64,000 nt of DNA from Mayamaea pseudoterrestris (GCA_027923505.1 BROI01000025.1:186001-250000); one strand, 5' to 3'; counted from the stretch's first letter, positions 1 to 10,602 are shown. The notes: generated by a model not told the origin, from the letters alone. A program made the numbers and translations.

Positions 1-300
1 AACGACCAGGATTCGTCCGTTATCATTGACTGGTTTGATGCCGCTCTGAAGCATAGAGTTGTCGATGGATTCAACCTTGAATGGAACAGTGATGGCGTTT
101 GGATTGGCTTTCCACAAGACACGCTGCAGGAAATGACGCGCTTGACTTCACAGCAGGTTGCCATGGAATGGATGCACGATGTAGTCTTTCGTGTTTGGAA
201 CGAATGGGGTGTTTTATTGGTGGATGCCTTGCAGGAATTTTGGAAGACGAGTGTGAATGAATTTTGGCGAGCATGTCGCTGGTCGAATCTCTGTCAGTAA
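1..300 (+). CDS. 3' end of an unidentified protein-coding gene (partial)
   Basis: Frame 1 is open from the first base to a TAA at 298-300, giving the last 99 residues of a protein that begins outside the window. The tail is rich in Trp and acidic residues (for example DGFNLEWNSDGVWIGFPQD) and ends in CRWSNLCQ. It has no obvious membrane segment or low-complexity stretch, and its codon use matches the neighbouring genes. I do not recognise the family. The real gene could begin with an exon boundary anywhere upstream. Confidence 0.6.
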   Translation, partial: NDQDSSVIIDWFDAALKHRVVDGFNLEWNSDGVWIGFPQDTLQEMTRLTSQQVAMEWMHDVVFRVWNEWGVLLVDALQEFWKTSVNEFWRACRWSNLCQ

Positions 301-721
301 AGCACATGCTGTATTGTCGCCAAATGAATAAGTGTACGATTAAAATTATCATTTATACGTGTTACTGCCGGAGCCTATGCTCCATGTGCATGTTACTTGT
401 AGTCCGTTTTACAGTTAGTTAGTCTAACAAGAGAAATAAAAATCATCGCTCCGGGACTCGTGTCAACCACTGCGACACTGTCATTGACGTGCGTTGCATT
501 CTCCATCCAACATGACCATCGCCATTCACATTTTCAATTTGCACAATCTTGATGGACCGGATTCTCTTTGTTATATACGCGTATGCACGAAGTCCTGTTA
601 GCCACACTCATTGAAAGTCATGGTGAAGCAAAGAATATCGTCCAGCGGCGACTCGCCAACGTTGCGACGATTGAGCCTCCAGCACGGCTCGCAGTCGTTG
701 TTTCTTTTGCCTCGAGGTTTG
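301..721. other. Intergenic region with a probable promoter
   Basis: No supported gene. The first part is the 3' flank of the upstream gene, with an A/T-rich AATAAA-like stretch near 434-439. Bases 463-477 read caaccactgcgacac, a copy of the promoter-like element found throughout this window. An ATG at 620 is in frame with the next gene but lies before its signal peptide. Confidence 0.5.
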
Positions 722-1324
722 ATGATGCTATTCTTGATAATAAACACAGCAGGAGTCCTGGCGTTTGCTCCAAGAAACATTCAAAAACAAAGGATGAGCA
801 GTCTATCTGTTGAAACCGGCCCGCTGTCGGTAGCACTGGACGAGGAAGTGAAACGACAACTGGCCAAGGCGAGAGGTCTTTTGGAACGAGCCAACGAAAG
901 GGAAGCATCCGATGAACTTGCAGCAGCAGCAGCAGCAGCAGCAGCAACTTCCAGTGGCAAAGCTAACGTTAATGATATAGATAGCAATGATAAAGACGAG
1001 AACATTCCAGTCATCGCTCCATTCTTCTTTGCCGCCATGAAGGAACCCGAGAAGCGATCACAAGTCGTCAAGTCAGTCAATGAGAATGGATTAATTACCA
1101 CCGATGGCGAAAAGATGGCCTCACTCTCCGAAGCAGAGTCGTGGGAAATCCGTCGACTCGACGACGTGTTCGTCAGCGAGGCGGCCGTGTCGTCCATGGC
1201 GGGTCGCACCTTGAGTGAGAAGGACGCGGCGGCTGGTATTTTTGCGCTGCGACGGCAGTTGCAAGACTCTGACTTTGCAAGGATATTTGACAAAAGGAAT
1301 CGGTTCATTGGGGATCTTGATTGA
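722..1324 (+). CDS. Plastid-targeted protein of unknown function
   Basis: A 200-residue protein if translation begins at the ATG at 722. It starts MMLFLIINTAGVLAFAPRN: a short hydrophobic signal peptide with Phe-Ala-Pro at the predicted cleavage point. That is the ASAFAP-type signal which directs proteins through the ER into secondary plastids. An in-frame ATG at 620 would add 34 residues before the hydrophobic core and spoil the signal, so 722 is preferred. The mature part has an alanine run coded by a GCA repeat, an acidic linker and a helical C-terminus beginning near IAPFFFAAMKEPEKRSQ. I do not recognise a domain. Plastid location is inferred from the presequence. Confidence 0.7.
   Translation: MMLFLIINTAGVLAFAPRNIQKQRMSSLSVETGPLSVALDEEVKRQLAKARGLLERANEREASDELAAAAAAAAATSSGKANVNDIDSNDKDENIPVIAPFFFAAMKEPEKRSQVVKSVNENGLITTDGEKMASLSEAESWEIRRLDDVFVSEAAVSSMAGRTLSEKDAAAGIFALRRQLQDSDFARIFDKRNRFIGDLD
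920..946 (+). repeat. (GCA)9 trinucleotide repeat in a coding region
   Basis: Nine uninterrupted GCA codons give an alanine run in the plastid-targeted protein. Such a pure tract is prone to slippage and may vary in length between strains. Confidence 0.9.
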
Positions 1325-1556
1325 AGAGTAAAGTGATTGCAGTGTCAATAAATTTTGCATGCAGGAGTGGGTAGTTTGTGACACGACAAGAATGTGTCGA
1401 AAGAGGTTGCCAACACCAGCCCATGCTATACTGTTGCAAATTGTAAATATCACAATCAAAGATAAAAGAACTACTATTTGTCATTCCTTTGTTAGTTTGC
1501 TATAATTATAAAGATGTCTTGGCAGTCAAAATGGAAGCGAATTAGAGATCGTCCAG

Positions 1557-2187
1557 CTACTTGCTAGATCCAGCATCATCCGTGCCTGGAAGAAGCTTGG
1601 CGGATATTTCCTCCATGTGATCCGCCATTTCAATGTCCTTTATCAAGAGAGACGTTGAACATGATGAGTAACCATTCTACCAAGACAAACTCTCGCAACT
1701 AGCGCATCCATGCACGTTTTGAAACATACCTTGACACTCACGCCGCCACAGTCATGCGTCGAAAGCGTCACCTCCACAATGTTGTAAACGTTGAACCATT
1801 CCGGATGATGGTCCATTTCTTCCGCCACCGACGCCACGCCACTCATGAATTGCCATGCCTGACCAAAGTCTCGAAAGGTAAAGGTTTTGGAAATGGCGTT
1901 GCGATCCGAGCACTGCGAAAAGAATGCGTAGAAAACACAATGCATGAGTGAAACTATCAATCATTTCAGCATGCCATGTGATCCTCTCATTTCATTATTC
2001 TTCCTACCTCCTCCCATGTAAAGGGTGACTTGTACTTGGAGGAAAGCTCCAGAATGGATTTGGTTCGATCAGCGTCCGAAAGAAGTGTCGCCATTGTTCG
2101 TTGCTGAGCGAATGATCGAGAAAGTTTACATGAGTGAAACAATGATGGAGAAAGGCGATGGATTGATAATCTAGCTAGCATGCTCAT
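1557..2187 (-). CDS. Pterin-4a-carbinolamine dehydratase (PCD/DCoH family)
   Basis: Three exons, 2187-2008, 1912-1730 and 1637-1557, with GT-AG introns of 95 and 92 bases, both phase 0; product 147 residues. The family dehydrates 4a-hydroxytetrahydrobiopterin and so recycles the cofactor of aromatic amino acid hydroxylases. The diagnostic stretch is [14 protein letters not shown] followed by [17 protein letters not shown]. It holds the paired histidines and Trp of the active site, as in animal PCBD1. The N-terminus ([20 protein letters not shown]) is basic, Ser-rich and free of acids, like a mitochondrial presequence; an internal Met ([10 protein letters not shown]) could start a cytosolic form. 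The gene is divergent from the one at 2400. Confidence 0.9.
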
Positions 2188-2275
2188 AAAGTTGCTTTGG
2201 TGAGTATTGGGGGAGCAGCGTGATGGATGTGGTCACCGTTTCGTTTTGTTCCGTCGCGGCGGAAGGTGTCGTATC

Positions 2276-2294
2276 AAAACCGCTGTGACCATTG
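2276..2294 (+). promoter_or_regulatory. Copy of the AAAACCGCTGCGACATT-type element
   Basis: Reads caaaaccgctgtgaccatt, between the divergent PCD gene (start 2187) and the gene at 2400. It could serve either or both. Confidence 0.4.
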
Positions 2295-2399
2295 TGGATC
2301 GTACCGGCATTCACAAGCGTGACAAAAGGGTCGACCGCATCGCGACCACACTACTTCGTCATCAATGTATACTGTCAAGTATCGGCTTACAATCACAAG

Positions 2400-2663
2400 A
2401 TGGAAGCAACAACGACGACCACAGCAGTCATGACAGAGCAACAATCTCGCCAAAATCGAATTCGCGAAAAGCAGGCCCTCATTGTGAGCGGCCTCGGACA
2501 AGCCGTCATGACGCTGCAGCGCATCAACGTTGTTTTGGAAGAACTGGATCAACTGACGGCGAACACAAGCGACTCAACTAGTAACAATGAAACACCGCAT
2601 AACAGCTTGAGTCGCAAGATTGATTTGCTCAAGGATGAACTGCGGCAATGGAAGAACGTCTAG
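2400..2663 (+). CDS. Small coiled-coil protein, weakly like a DASH/Dam1 subunit
   Basis: 87 residues from the ATG at 2400; a second Met lies 11 codons on. After a Thr-rich start it has one amphipathic helix, REKQALIVSGLGQ through QRINVVLEELDQL, a short polar loop, and a final helix KIDLLKDELRQWKNV. The spacing of Leu/Ile with a central INVVLEEL recalls the LNRNLE motif of DAD1-type outer-kinetochore subunits, and DAD4 is similar too. The resemblance is weak and any small helical protein could look like this. The function is therefore a guess; the reading frame itself is moderately supported by codon use. Confidence 0.5.
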   Translation: MEATTTTTAVMTEQQSRQNRIREKQALIVSGLGQAVMTLQRINVVLEELDQLTANTSDSTSNNETPHNSLSRKIDLLKDELRQWKNV

Positions 2664-3149
2664 ATGTCTCGATGATGGATGATGGGTCATGCCCTCTCAT
2701 ACGTCACGTCATTGCTCGAAGCATACATACCTTTCATTCGTCAAGAAAGTTCTGCTAACTTTCAATGGCTCGCTTCCGACTCTTTTTTCCAAATTATCAG
2801 AATAGCGAGACATAGCAGCACTTTAGATCTTTATGTGCAGAAATGAGTGGCAACAGCAATATTTGATATCGTGCCCATTCCTGGCCACGCACGGTTACCA
2901 CTGCGCCAACAGGCTGAACGCCTTGTATCGGTTTTACATACAATCATTCGTGGCAGAGTTACTATTGGGCTGGAAACTTTGTTCATAGTTACCACAAATT
3001 ATTTTGAGAACACGCATCGCCATAAAGGCTCAATGCTTGCTCGATAAGCAACTAGCAAAGGCCATAAAGGGGAAACGACTGTGCGGCACTACAGTATCTA
3101 GTTTAACACTTCATATTTAACTTTACACCTTACTAGCTTACAAAACGTT
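2664..3149. other. Intergenic region between convergent genes
   Basis: This is the shared 3' flank of the small coiled-coil gene and the NB-ARC/TPR gene. It is A/T-rich, especially 3095-3140. A 66-codon open frame at 2847-3047 starts with GTG and shows no conserved feature. Nothing else is seen. Confidence 0.5.
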
Positions 3150-6100
3150 CTACTTGGACTTTTTGCTTGCTCCTCCGTTCAAGCAGCCATCTTTACATTG
3201 AATTAAATCGTTCACTCGCAAACCTTGCTCTCGCAAAATGTCTCGCAAGTCATCGCATGCATCCAGCAGCTTGGCACTCATTTTTGATGGTTTTGAAAGC
3301 GCTGCAGACGCTGCTTGACAAAATTTGTCAGCGGCTTCGTAGAGAGAGTCATTCGGAAACCTCTGCATTATTTCAGCAATTTCTGATAATGCTGCTTCAA
3401 GCCTGGCTTGAACGTCACCCGTCTTGTTCCTGGCCAAAGCAAATTGCCTTGCAGCAAGGCGACAGCTGAGTAGCTCGCGCTGTAGTGGCAAACATTTGAC
3501 TATCGGTTCCACTCTCGTTGCATCTCTGTTGTTCGCCTCTTTTAAAGACGCTCTAGCTTCATTAATGGCACGGACTTCAGCGTCATCACCCAGCGACTTG
3601 GCACATTTCTTGAGCCAAGTGAGATTGGTCAACTTGATGTGAAACAAACGGTGATGCTGATCCAGCGTTTCGGAAAGGTCGTCCAATATTTGCCTTTCCT
3701 GATGCAGTAACTCTTTCGCCTCGACGAACCGCTTCTGCGCCAATGCCACGCACCCCAGCTCGTGCTATGATACAACATAAACAAATAATGTAAGCTTTGA
3801 CTCGTCAAAACTGCATTCACGAAATGTCAACGACAAGATACGTACCAAAACAGTAGAGACTTCTAGATGAATGCCCTGAGAATATGCGTATATTTGCTGC
3901 CTAGCGCGAAGACATTCGGAGAAGTGCTGCCAGGCGTCTTGTAACTGTTCACACTGATACGCCAAAGCTCCTTGCTGAAATCGCACCGCGGCGATGTTAA
4001 TGTGAAGCTTATTTTCTCCAAATAATTCAACGTACAGTTCTAAGGCTTGCGCCAAGTAATTCTCTGCAGCGTCAACGTGTCCATTTCGTATTGCGACCTA
4101 AATAAAACAATTTTGTGAGGCAATGCGAGATATTTGCGACCAATCGACGTACAAATCTACTTACCCTTGCAAGTTGCTTTAAAGTTGCTGCACGTTGGCC
4201 AATATTCATGTTGAGCGTAAGGGCTTCGCGCAGTAGAGCCTCCGCTTTTGAAAGCGATGGAGGTTTCATTGCTACCTGGACAGCTGCAAGTTGATGCAGA
4301 GTTGCAGCGCACTCCGCCTCAACGTCTTCATTGTTCGATTCGCGCTGTAGTTCCTTACGTAGCCGCAGCGACTGGTCGAGAAAGTCAGCTGCTGCACTGA
4401 GATTATGGTTCTTCACCTCAAGAATGCCCAACTCGTGCAGCGTCGCAGCAACATCACGTCGACTCCGACCGTCGGTTCCAGTCAGCCCAATGCGCAGTTC
4501 TAGTGCCTGGTGCAACGCATCTCCTGCTTTTGCTTCGCTGCCGTGATAACGAAAAACTTTTCCTAGCTCATGAAGGCATGCCGCTCGGCTGACCTGTACT
4601 TCTTTACGTTGACCTGTGCCAGCGTTTAGTATATTGAGAGCCACCTCCAACGAATGTTGGGCTTCCTCAAATCTATTCAACGCCATGGCCGAGTACATTC
4701 CAGCTTCTCGTGAGAGTGCTGCTGCCTCCAAAGTCATTAACCCCGGAAGCGTACTTGCATGAGCGACGACAGCTTTCACGTGATTTAAAATGTTGGAAGC
4801 AGGCTGCCAGGAGTCTACCTGGTCTGGTTTAAAGCTCCATAGCTGTTGAATCGCTCGCACAGAAATCTCGATACTATCTGCCTTGCCCGCGTTGCTCTGG
4901 TACATTCGCAACGCCTGCGAAAGCAACCGATGCATTGATCCCTTGCCTTCCTTCACATCCAGCAGCGAATAAGATTTCAAAATTTTCCAGACCCGGTCAG
5001 TTTGTTCAAACACGTCCATGGAGAAGCTTCCAGTTCGCTTTCGCGGCAAGACAACTGATGATTGAGGTTGCTCTGATACATGACCTCCATGCAACATGTA
5101 CCATCGTGACAAATGTATTAATGCGGGAGCGCTTACAGAAGCCACCAAGCCAATTCCAGCACTGCGCCGTTGCGCGGAAGTCTTTGCATTGTTCATCAGT
5201 AACAATGAGGCGCAAGCAGCAACGCTCGACGCAGCAAATGCATACGGATATATTTGAACAATGACATTACCAGTTTCAGATGCAGCAGCAAGATTATCAG
5301 CATCCAAATCAGCTTTTCTCTGTTTCGCTTGCAGTAACGCTCGCAGTATTGGTTTTGTAATGTGGTCAGGTGCAAGGTAAGCTAGAAGAAACAATACCTC
5401 CGATGCAATGGTGCTCTCCTGCTGAATGGCATCCAGACTCAGCGAAAGACTCGAGCTCACCGCCTCGTGACCAAGCGCTTGCGATCCGCTCCGCTCGGAT
5501 TGTTCATATCGCGCCAAATACTCGGAGCATTCAACGTCGCAACGCTTCATGTATGCCGCCGCCACGCCCAGCGCGAGTGGAAGATGACCAAGTCGCTCCG
5601 CCAATTGCTGCGCCGCCTCGCACTGTATGCGATTTTCGCCAATGTTTTCCTTTCCCGCCGACCGGCAGAGCAAATCCACCGACTCGGTCGGTCGAAAGCA
5701 ACCCAGCGGCATGATTTGATGGTCGTCATGATCAGCGTCTCCAACAATGCGCGTGGTAATCAATACATGTCCATATGGTCCACCATGCGGCAGAAACTTG
5801 TCGAGCAGCGCCCGATCCTCCAAATTGTCAAAGACCAACAGCCACGGCACTTTACTGCGAAAGAGTCGCGTCTTGACTTCCGCCAACACGTCATCCGTCG
5901 TCTTTTCCTTCACGTCAACGCCCGTCGTATCCGCCATGAGCTGCTTGTACCCAAGGGTAATGGCTTCGGCACTCTGCGCACTCAGCCACACCACCAAACC
6001 ATAGTACGACGGAAAGTAGCGATAACAATACTCGACGCAAACAGACGTTTTACCAATACCACCCATGCCGACAATCTCCAACCGCGCCAATCGCCCCGAC

Positions 6101-6966
6101 TGTAAATTCTCCGTCCGCTGCAGCACTAACTTGGCGTGAATGTCACGCAGCGCAACATCCCTTCCGGTAAACACGTTATTGCGCGGCGGCAGCGCCCACG
6201 TGCCGCGCATGTGACTCAATAACGTTTTGCTAAACTCCTCGGGGTGCTTGCGATCATTAAAATGTGTAATGCCAACATTCTCCGAAAGCAACTGGTCAAT
6301 GACGTCGTACTGCTTGCGATACAACCACGGTCGTCGGGAAGAGGGCGTGTCGTTCAAAAAATACGACGACCAGCTCGTGGTGGTGTGTATGAACCGCTGC
6401 GCCATGTTTCCGCCGCCCCACTCGAGGCAGCCCTGCAACACCGTGTCCACGTAGGATTGCAGAATCGGATGATCCGGGTCGGCTTCCAAACAATATTGTG
6501 GTTGGGGTACGTAGATCCATAGTTTTTCGTGTTTTTGAATGTGAAATTGTGTATTGTTGTTGTCATTAGTGTTTGACTGCCTCAGTACTCCCTCTAAAGG
6601 CAGTTCTATTCGATCATAGCCAATCTCGCGTCGGTCAAAGGCGGCCAGCATGTTCTTTGGTACGCGAAAGAGCACGCCATTCATGTCACTGCTGCTACCA
6701 TCATTTGTCACACGCTTCACTCCCAGCGCCGTGAATCCCGTGTTACTTCGAAAGTACCAGCCCCGCTGGTAGCCGAGGCGTTTCGAGAGACTGGCAATCT
6801 CGCCGTCCAAGCGGCAGCTGCTGTTGGTGCTGCTCGATGCGGATGATGATAGTAACCAGGAGGCATGCGTTTCGGTATTGATAATGCTGCCAAAACCGAA
6901 AATGTAGTCAAACGAAGTATCGTCGTCGTCGTTGTTTTCGTTAAATGCAGTCATGTATGGTGACAT
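3150..6966 (-). CDS. GGCT-like / NB-ARC / TPR STAND-type protein
   Basis: Three exons, 6966-4165, 4097-3846 and 3764-3150, phase-0 introns; 1222 residues. The first ATG is at 6966 (MSPYMTAFNENN). Residues about 20-230 resemble the gamma-glutamylcyclotransferase fold: the loop YIFGFGSIINTETH, then NGVLFRVP and FDRREIGYDRIEL, where the Glu of RRE matches the usual acid, then HPILQSYVDTVLQGCL. Residues about 280-560 are an NB-ARC/STAND NTPase: Walker A GMGGIGKTS near 300, Walker B WLLVFDNLED, sensor-like HVLITTR, and GHLPLAL. From about 680 to the end are TPR-like helical pairs (ATLHELGILEVKNHNLSAA, ALAYQCEQLQDAWQHF). STAND proteins are usually regulated switches; TPRs probably sense and the head may be the output. 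That role is inference. Confidence 0.88.
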
Positions 6967-7052
6967 TAAGAAGTTGTGATGGAGTTGTCTGGTCGAGAAA
7001 ACCCGCGACAATGAATGAGGTGCACGACTGAATCGTTAAGGTTAACGAATTT

Positions 7053-7067
7053 CAAAACCGCTGCGAT
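7053..7067 (+). promoter_or_regulatory. Copy of the AAAACCGCTGCGACATT-type element in a bidirectional promoter
   Basis: Reads tcaaaaccgctgcga, 87 bases from the start of the NB-ARC/TPR gene (6966, minus) and 113 bases before the plastid-targeted gene (7181, plus). The whole intergenic region is only 214 bases. Confidence 0.45.
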
Positions 7068-7180
7068 TCTGAATGTTCGCGACATCACACGAACCGCAGC
7101 AACAACGTCAACGCCAACAACCCATCTCACATGCAATCCATTCCTTGATTGTCAACAAGAGCATCCTATATTTAAGCATC

Positions 7181-9346
7181 ATGAGAAGGAAGTTGTTTGT
7201 AGCAGCATTATTGTTACGGCAGTTGGAGGAAGCAGCTTCCTTTATTGTAGGTCCATCACGCGGCAACACCATTCCTCAGAGACGTCACTCATTGGCACCT
7301 TGCTTCCAACTCTACGCAACGACGCAGCAGCAGCAGCCAACTAGTAGTACTCACAGTCAATCATCAGTCACGACAATCGAGGAAGACTTGACGGACGTGG
7401 ATACGCGCGTCTTGCAAAGCATGCTGCAGGAGGAGTCGCTCGGTGTCAACACGGAAAATGGCATTCGGCAATTGCTCGAGCGCGGCACCAAGACGAAGAC
7501 AGCAACTAGCAGCCGTGACAGTAGTCATGAATATGAAAGCAGCAGCAACACCAAGTACTCTTCCACAGTCGTCAAAACCTTGAGCGACACGCGTTTATGG
7601 CGCAAACTGTCCGCCCAGGCGGACGATTTGTTGGGGTCGCTGCAACTCTGGGTGAGCAACAAGGTGGAAAACGACTTGCGCGTCGTGACGGCCCTTGGTT
7701 TATTCGCCTGGGATCGCGTGCAGCGCGACGTGGCCCGGGCGCTGCCGGCGCAAATGACGCAACTAAACAAGCCGCTGCTGTTGACGAATTCGAGTTCGTA
7801 TGATGAATTGGCAAACTATCGCTCCTCGTCAGCCTTTACTGACTTGGCGCAACCAGCCGACGAAATTCGCAGCGTCACGCGCACCATTTTAAACATTTTG
7901 TCGGGTCAAACGAGTGACGTCAGTTCGAGTCGTTCGCTCCGCACCGCGGCGCCATCCGGCAAGTTTCGCGTCTCCGACCGCCAGAAACGCGCCTATCAGC
8001 AAGCCACCAAAATGCGCCAACAACAGTCCGATGTCACGCGCATCATTCCCACCGCATTCAACGCGGCGTATGAGCTACGGCGCGAGCTGCAGGCGGAGAC
8101 GAGTCGACCTGGCTACAAGACCAAGCCCATGCGTGTTGCGCTGCAACAAGGTGTTGCGCAAACCAACAATTACTTGAGAGCGGCGCAGCAGCAGCGGCAA
8201 TTGGTGGCATCCAAAAAGGCAGTGGCGCGACTGCAGATGGCGCAACGAAGCATGCAACAAACGCAGGTTGCGCTGTTACAGGAAGTGACGGAGGAGCGAA
8301 TGCAATTGCTGCAGCGACTCAAGCAGTGTATTGACACGCCCGAAAGTACGTGGTTGAGTGAGCAAGTGCTAACAGATGCGGCTGTCGAAAATGATGATAC
8401 ATTGAAACTGGATGGTGATGGCTTGCAGCAGGTTGTTGCAATGATGATTGAAATTCGAGATGACATGGAAGCTGACATTGCTGATGCAAATGGCGACGAC
8501 GAGGTGGACACTGACAGCGAGGCTAGCGCGTTCAACGACATGATCCAAGATCTTGTGGCTGTTCGACATCGCATCGCTGGACTGCAAGACCGGGCGGCTA
8601 CTGCTGTCTCTGGCACTATTGCGGAAACTCTATTTAGCGAGATACTTGGAGTTGATCGCGGTGCATCTGCGCAACCAATCCTGCTTCGACTTGAAGAGTT
8701 GCAGGAAAACTACGACAGATTGCAAACCACAAGGATTGAAGTAGATCGACAGTATGCTGATTTGGAAAGTACCCTGCTTGATCTGGAAAAGACTGTAACA
8801 GACTACAAACTCTCGGGTGATCGAGATGCTGTTGTTTCAAAAGTTGGTGACCAGGAAGACGCTTGGGTTGTCGAGAATGACGATACATTCTCGTCGCGCA
8901 ATATCAAATCGCAGGTCATGGTACCGGACTACTTGGACGTAATCCCAGAGCCCCTATACTCGAAACAATCGTCACCATTTTTCGCCGCCGAGGTAGTTCT
9001 TGACGATGAGCATCACCAGCAAGCATCATCGTCGCCAGGTTTTGTCGCCGAGATTGTCACGGATGAAGACTTTGACGCAGCCTTTGGTCAAGCCAGAGTA
9101 ACGACTACCGTTGAAGCAGGCGACGAAGACGAGGAGCAAACATCAAATCCTCTCGTCGACTTGTCGCTCCGCGCCTTGGACGTTGTCTTTTACGTGCTGG
9201 AAAAGACCATTACGGTGGTCATTCCAAGCACCCTTCGGATAGGGCAAACCGTCTCGGATCGAATACTCGAAATGCAAAAGACCAACAATGGGTCTGCTGG
9301 CTGGGAACGGGTGCGAAACACGGTTGACGCCAAGGGACGGTACTGA
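7181..9346 (+). CDS. Plastid-targeted coiled-coil protein of unknown function
   Basis: 721 residues from the ATG at 7181 (MRRKLFVAALLLRQLEEAAS), followed by FIVGPSRGN. This is a signal peptide with Phe at +1, as in diatom plastid precursors. A Ser/Gln/Thr-rich transit-like stretch follows. The mature protein is mostly charged helix: KFRVSDRQKRAYQQATKM, then long Gln/Arg coiled coil around AARQQRQLVASKK-type repeats, then acidic linkers with two similar motifs, PFFAAEVVLDDEH and PGFVAEIVTDEDF. The C-terminus DLSLRALDVVFYVLEKTITV is hydrophobic or amphipathic and could bind a membrane. No enzyme motif is seen. It may be a structural or thylakoid-associated protein, but that is inference. Confidence 0.8.
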   Translation: MRRKLFVAALLLRQLEEAASFIVGPSRGNTIPQRRHSLAPCFQLYATTQQQQPTSSTHSQSSVTTIEEDLTDVDTRVLQSMLQEESLGVNTENGIRQLLERGTKTKTATSSRDSSHEYESSSNTKYSSTVVKTLSDTRLWRKLSAQADDLLGSLQLWVSNKVENDLRVVTALGLFAWDRVQRDVARALPAQMTQLNKPLLLTNSSSYDELANYRSSSAFTDLAQPADEIRSVTRTILNILSGQTSDVSSSRSLRTAAPSGKFRVSDRQKRAYQQATKMRQQQSDVTRIIPTAFNAAYELRRELQAETSRPGYKTKPMRVALQQGVAQTNNYLRAAQQQRQLVASKKAVARLQMAQRSMQQTQVALLQEVTEERMQLLQRLKQCIDTPESTWLSEQVLTDAAVENDDTLKLDGDGLQQVVAMMIEIRDDMEADIADANGDDEVDTDSEASAFNDMIQDLVAVRHRIAGLQDRAATAVSGTIAETLFSEILGVDRGASAQPILLRLEELQENYDRLQTTRIEVDRQYADLESTLLDLEKTVTDYKLSGDRDAVVSKVGDQEDAWVVENDDTFSSRNIKSQVMVPDYLDVIPEPLYSKQSSPFFAAEVVLDDEHHQQASSSPGFVAEIVTDEDFDAAFGQARVTTTVEAGDEDEEQTSNPLVDLSLRALDVVFYVLEKTITVVIPSTLRIGQTVSDRILEMQKTNNGSAGWERVRNTVDAKGRY

Positions 9347-9629
9347 GTTTGTCGAGGTTCGAAACTATTGGTGTTTTCCGCTCTATGAACATCAACTGGC
9401 TATCAACGAACAAAGAAATACTCGTCGGCTCTACTCCTATCAGCGAATGAGACTACCAGGCCTACGCTTCGACTATTAATATTCTACAACAAGACAATTA
9501 TGGATACAGCAAGGATTTAACGATAAACCCTATTTTGTTAACTGTGCGCTCCATCTACGACGCTGCATTGATGCATCTCGTGACATTCTCCCCATCCCAT
9601 TCACCTAGGAACTACCGATAGCTCCACTA

Positions 9630-10485
9630 CTAACTGAGAAACAACTTGGTGCACTGCTGCACCGTATCATCTGGACTCGTCACCGTATGACCAATCGTTC
9701 GCTCATGCGTAAATATCTCATAGTCGTTGCCACCCTCAAAAGTCTTGTCACCAAAAAAGTGAATTTCATCGTAATCTTCCGCCTTGATAAAGTTCAAGCA
9801 GTACGTCTTGTCCCAGCCGGCCGGAAAGCAGTCGAAGGAGATTTGTCCGCCAATGCTATACGTTAGATTCAAGTCGGCAAACTCTTGGCGCATGGCTTCC
9901 ACCATGGTTTGGCGCACATTGTGCTTCAAGTCGTAAATTTCGTACTCGTTGCGCTCCTCGCGAGAACAGTTGCGACCAATGGGAGAAATGTTGAACATGC
10001 CGCTGTTTTGAAGGAGAGATTATGAGGTTAAGGGGTGATGATCGATTCATTGTGATCAAACCGAGCGCACAATATCGTTTCCAAGTAAACTATTCTCACC
10101 TTCGAAACTCGAAAAAGGTTCCCCTCTTGACTGGAAGATCCAGCTCCGAAACGTATTTTAACACCCAATTGATGATACGCTTGACGTTGTCTTCTCCCAA
10201 ATGCTTGGCAATCGTTTGCACCTCGAGCAAGCTGCCGTTCTTGTAGGCGACGAGTCCATTCTGCGAAAAGTTCCACGGATACTGCGCCACGACACCAGCT
10301 CCCAGTTGCTCCTCCTGCTTAATCAAATCGGAGCCGCCGACAATGCCGACCGTAATCTTGCGACTGAGCATGGTCATGAAGGCAGTCATTTCCAACGTGA
10401 TTTCGCCACGTGGAATGGTCAAGGTGCCGTCAACGTCAAAGAGCGCCAATATGCGAGGATTCTCGGGAGCGTCAGTCGTTGACAT
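9630..10485 (-). CDS. PMM: Phosphomannomutase (eukaryotic PMM, HAD family)
   Basis: Two exons, 10485-10100 and 10002-9630, joined in phase 2 across a 97-base intron; 252 residues, the usual PMM length. The enzyme interconverts mannose-6-P and mannose-1-P, supplying GDP-mannose for N-glycans, GPI anchors and wall polysaccharides. FDVDGTLT near residue 16 holds the catalytic HAD aspartates. The splice joins FEFR to [11 protein letters not shown], a conserved PMM sequence, with Arg for substrate phosphate. Late motifs [15 protein letters not shown] and [17 protein letters not shown] give the Mg and substrate sites. Cytosolic, with no presequence. It shares a 358-base divergent region with the gene at 10844. 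Confidence 0.95.
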
Positions 10486-10602
10486 GATTGTAATGTAATG
10501 AGGGAGAGAGTAAAGAGACGAGACAAGGTGACGATTTGCTTGCTCGGAGGGAGGAAGGGAGCAAGGTGAATCTGTGAAGGGTTTTGTGCGACCGTTGGAC
10601 CT

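Noticed and set aside
781-1308. 175-codon frame antisense to the plastid-targeted gene
   Set aside because: Low-complexity Ser/Ala product that is a shadow of the GCA repeat and its flanks.
2847-3047. 66-codon frame in the 3' flank
   Set aside because: Starts with GTG and has no conserved pattern; the region is an A/T-rich convergent 3' flank.
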